DNA of 6,052 nt from Oscillospiraceae bacterium. GTDB taxonomy: Bacteria > Bacillota > Clostridia > Oscillospirales > Oscillospiraceae. Position 1 is the stretch's first letter, and the number at the start of each line of letters is the position of its first letter. Shown here in pieces: positions 5,997 to 6,052 of this stretch. Where the stretch lies: contig JAEEUX010000154.1 in the NCBI GenBank assembly GCA_016290695.1, forward strand, positions 1 through 6,052, given 5' to 3'. The notes beneath the pieces are model-generated. The model was given only the letters and a program-made list of their open reading frames with translations, was not told the origin of the DNA and made no database searches. A program made the translations under genes and the position numbers.

Positions 5997-6046
5997 GCTC
6001 CCCTTGGATAAGGGGAGCTGTCAGCGAAGCTGACTGAGAGGTCGTC
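5997..6046 (+). repeat. Double-hairpin repeat element, copy 2 of the 3' pair
   Basis: The first stem is GCTCCCCTT (5997-6005)/AAGGGGAGC (6010-6018) around GGAT. The second is GTCAGC (6020-6025)/GCTGAC (6029-6034) around GAA. It starts 65 bp after the previous copy. The tail reads TGAGAGGTCGTC instead of TGAGGGGTCGTC, one base changed outside the stems. More copies may lie past the window edge. Confidence 0.87.
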
Positions 6047-6052
6047 CGCGCG

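Noticed and set aside
5889..6046. Repeat hairpins as the intrinsic terminator of rel
   Set aside because: The stems are strong, but none is followed by a run of Ts on either strand. A terminator function in the usual Rho-independent sense is not supported.

Overview
The window looks like the chromosome of a GC-rich, low-motility-gene-content Firmicute, most likely a Clostridia of the Oscillospiraceae/Ruminococcaceae type. The evidence is a bifunctional Rel of the Gram-positive kind, a RecJ with the Firmicute C-terminal extension, strong AGGAGG-like ribosome binding sites each placed 8 nt before the start, and intergenic hairpin repeats (arms CTCCCCTT/AAGGGGAG followed by TGAGGGGT) of a sort I associate with gut Clostridia. 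The genus cannot be fixed from this sequence alone.

Layout: positions 1-254 are a mosaic of degenerate repeats: about 2.5 copies of a 60-bp direct repeat, then an inverted and a forward copy of a hairpin element. Positions 255-636 hold a good sigma-A type promoter (338-367) and a long, structured leader with no convincing gene. A TetR-family regulator follows (637-1275) and is closed by a strong intrinsic terminator (1362-1405). A second promoter, with an extended -10 (1464-1493), leads through a 13-bp tandem repeat and a strong Shine-Dalgarno into recJ. Its reading frame appears to begin at an ATC codon (1554), not at the GTG 84 nt downstream. After 75 nt comes rel (3660-5888), the (p)ppGpp synthetase/hydrolase. 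The window ends in at least two near-identical copies of the hairpin element (5932-5978 and 5997-6046).

How it fits together: recJ and rel probably form one transcription unit, because they share a strand, have a short gap and show no terminator between them. RecJ is a 5'-3' single-strand DNA exonuclease for repair and recombination; Rel sets the stringent-response alarmone level. In many Firmicutes apt lies between these two genes; here it is absent. The TetR gene is a separate unit with no visible target beside it. I see no defence system, CRISPR array, prophage or insertion-sequence transposase. The most unusual items are the hairpin repeats flanking the three-gene block, the apparent ATC start of recJ, and the long leader of the regulator gene.
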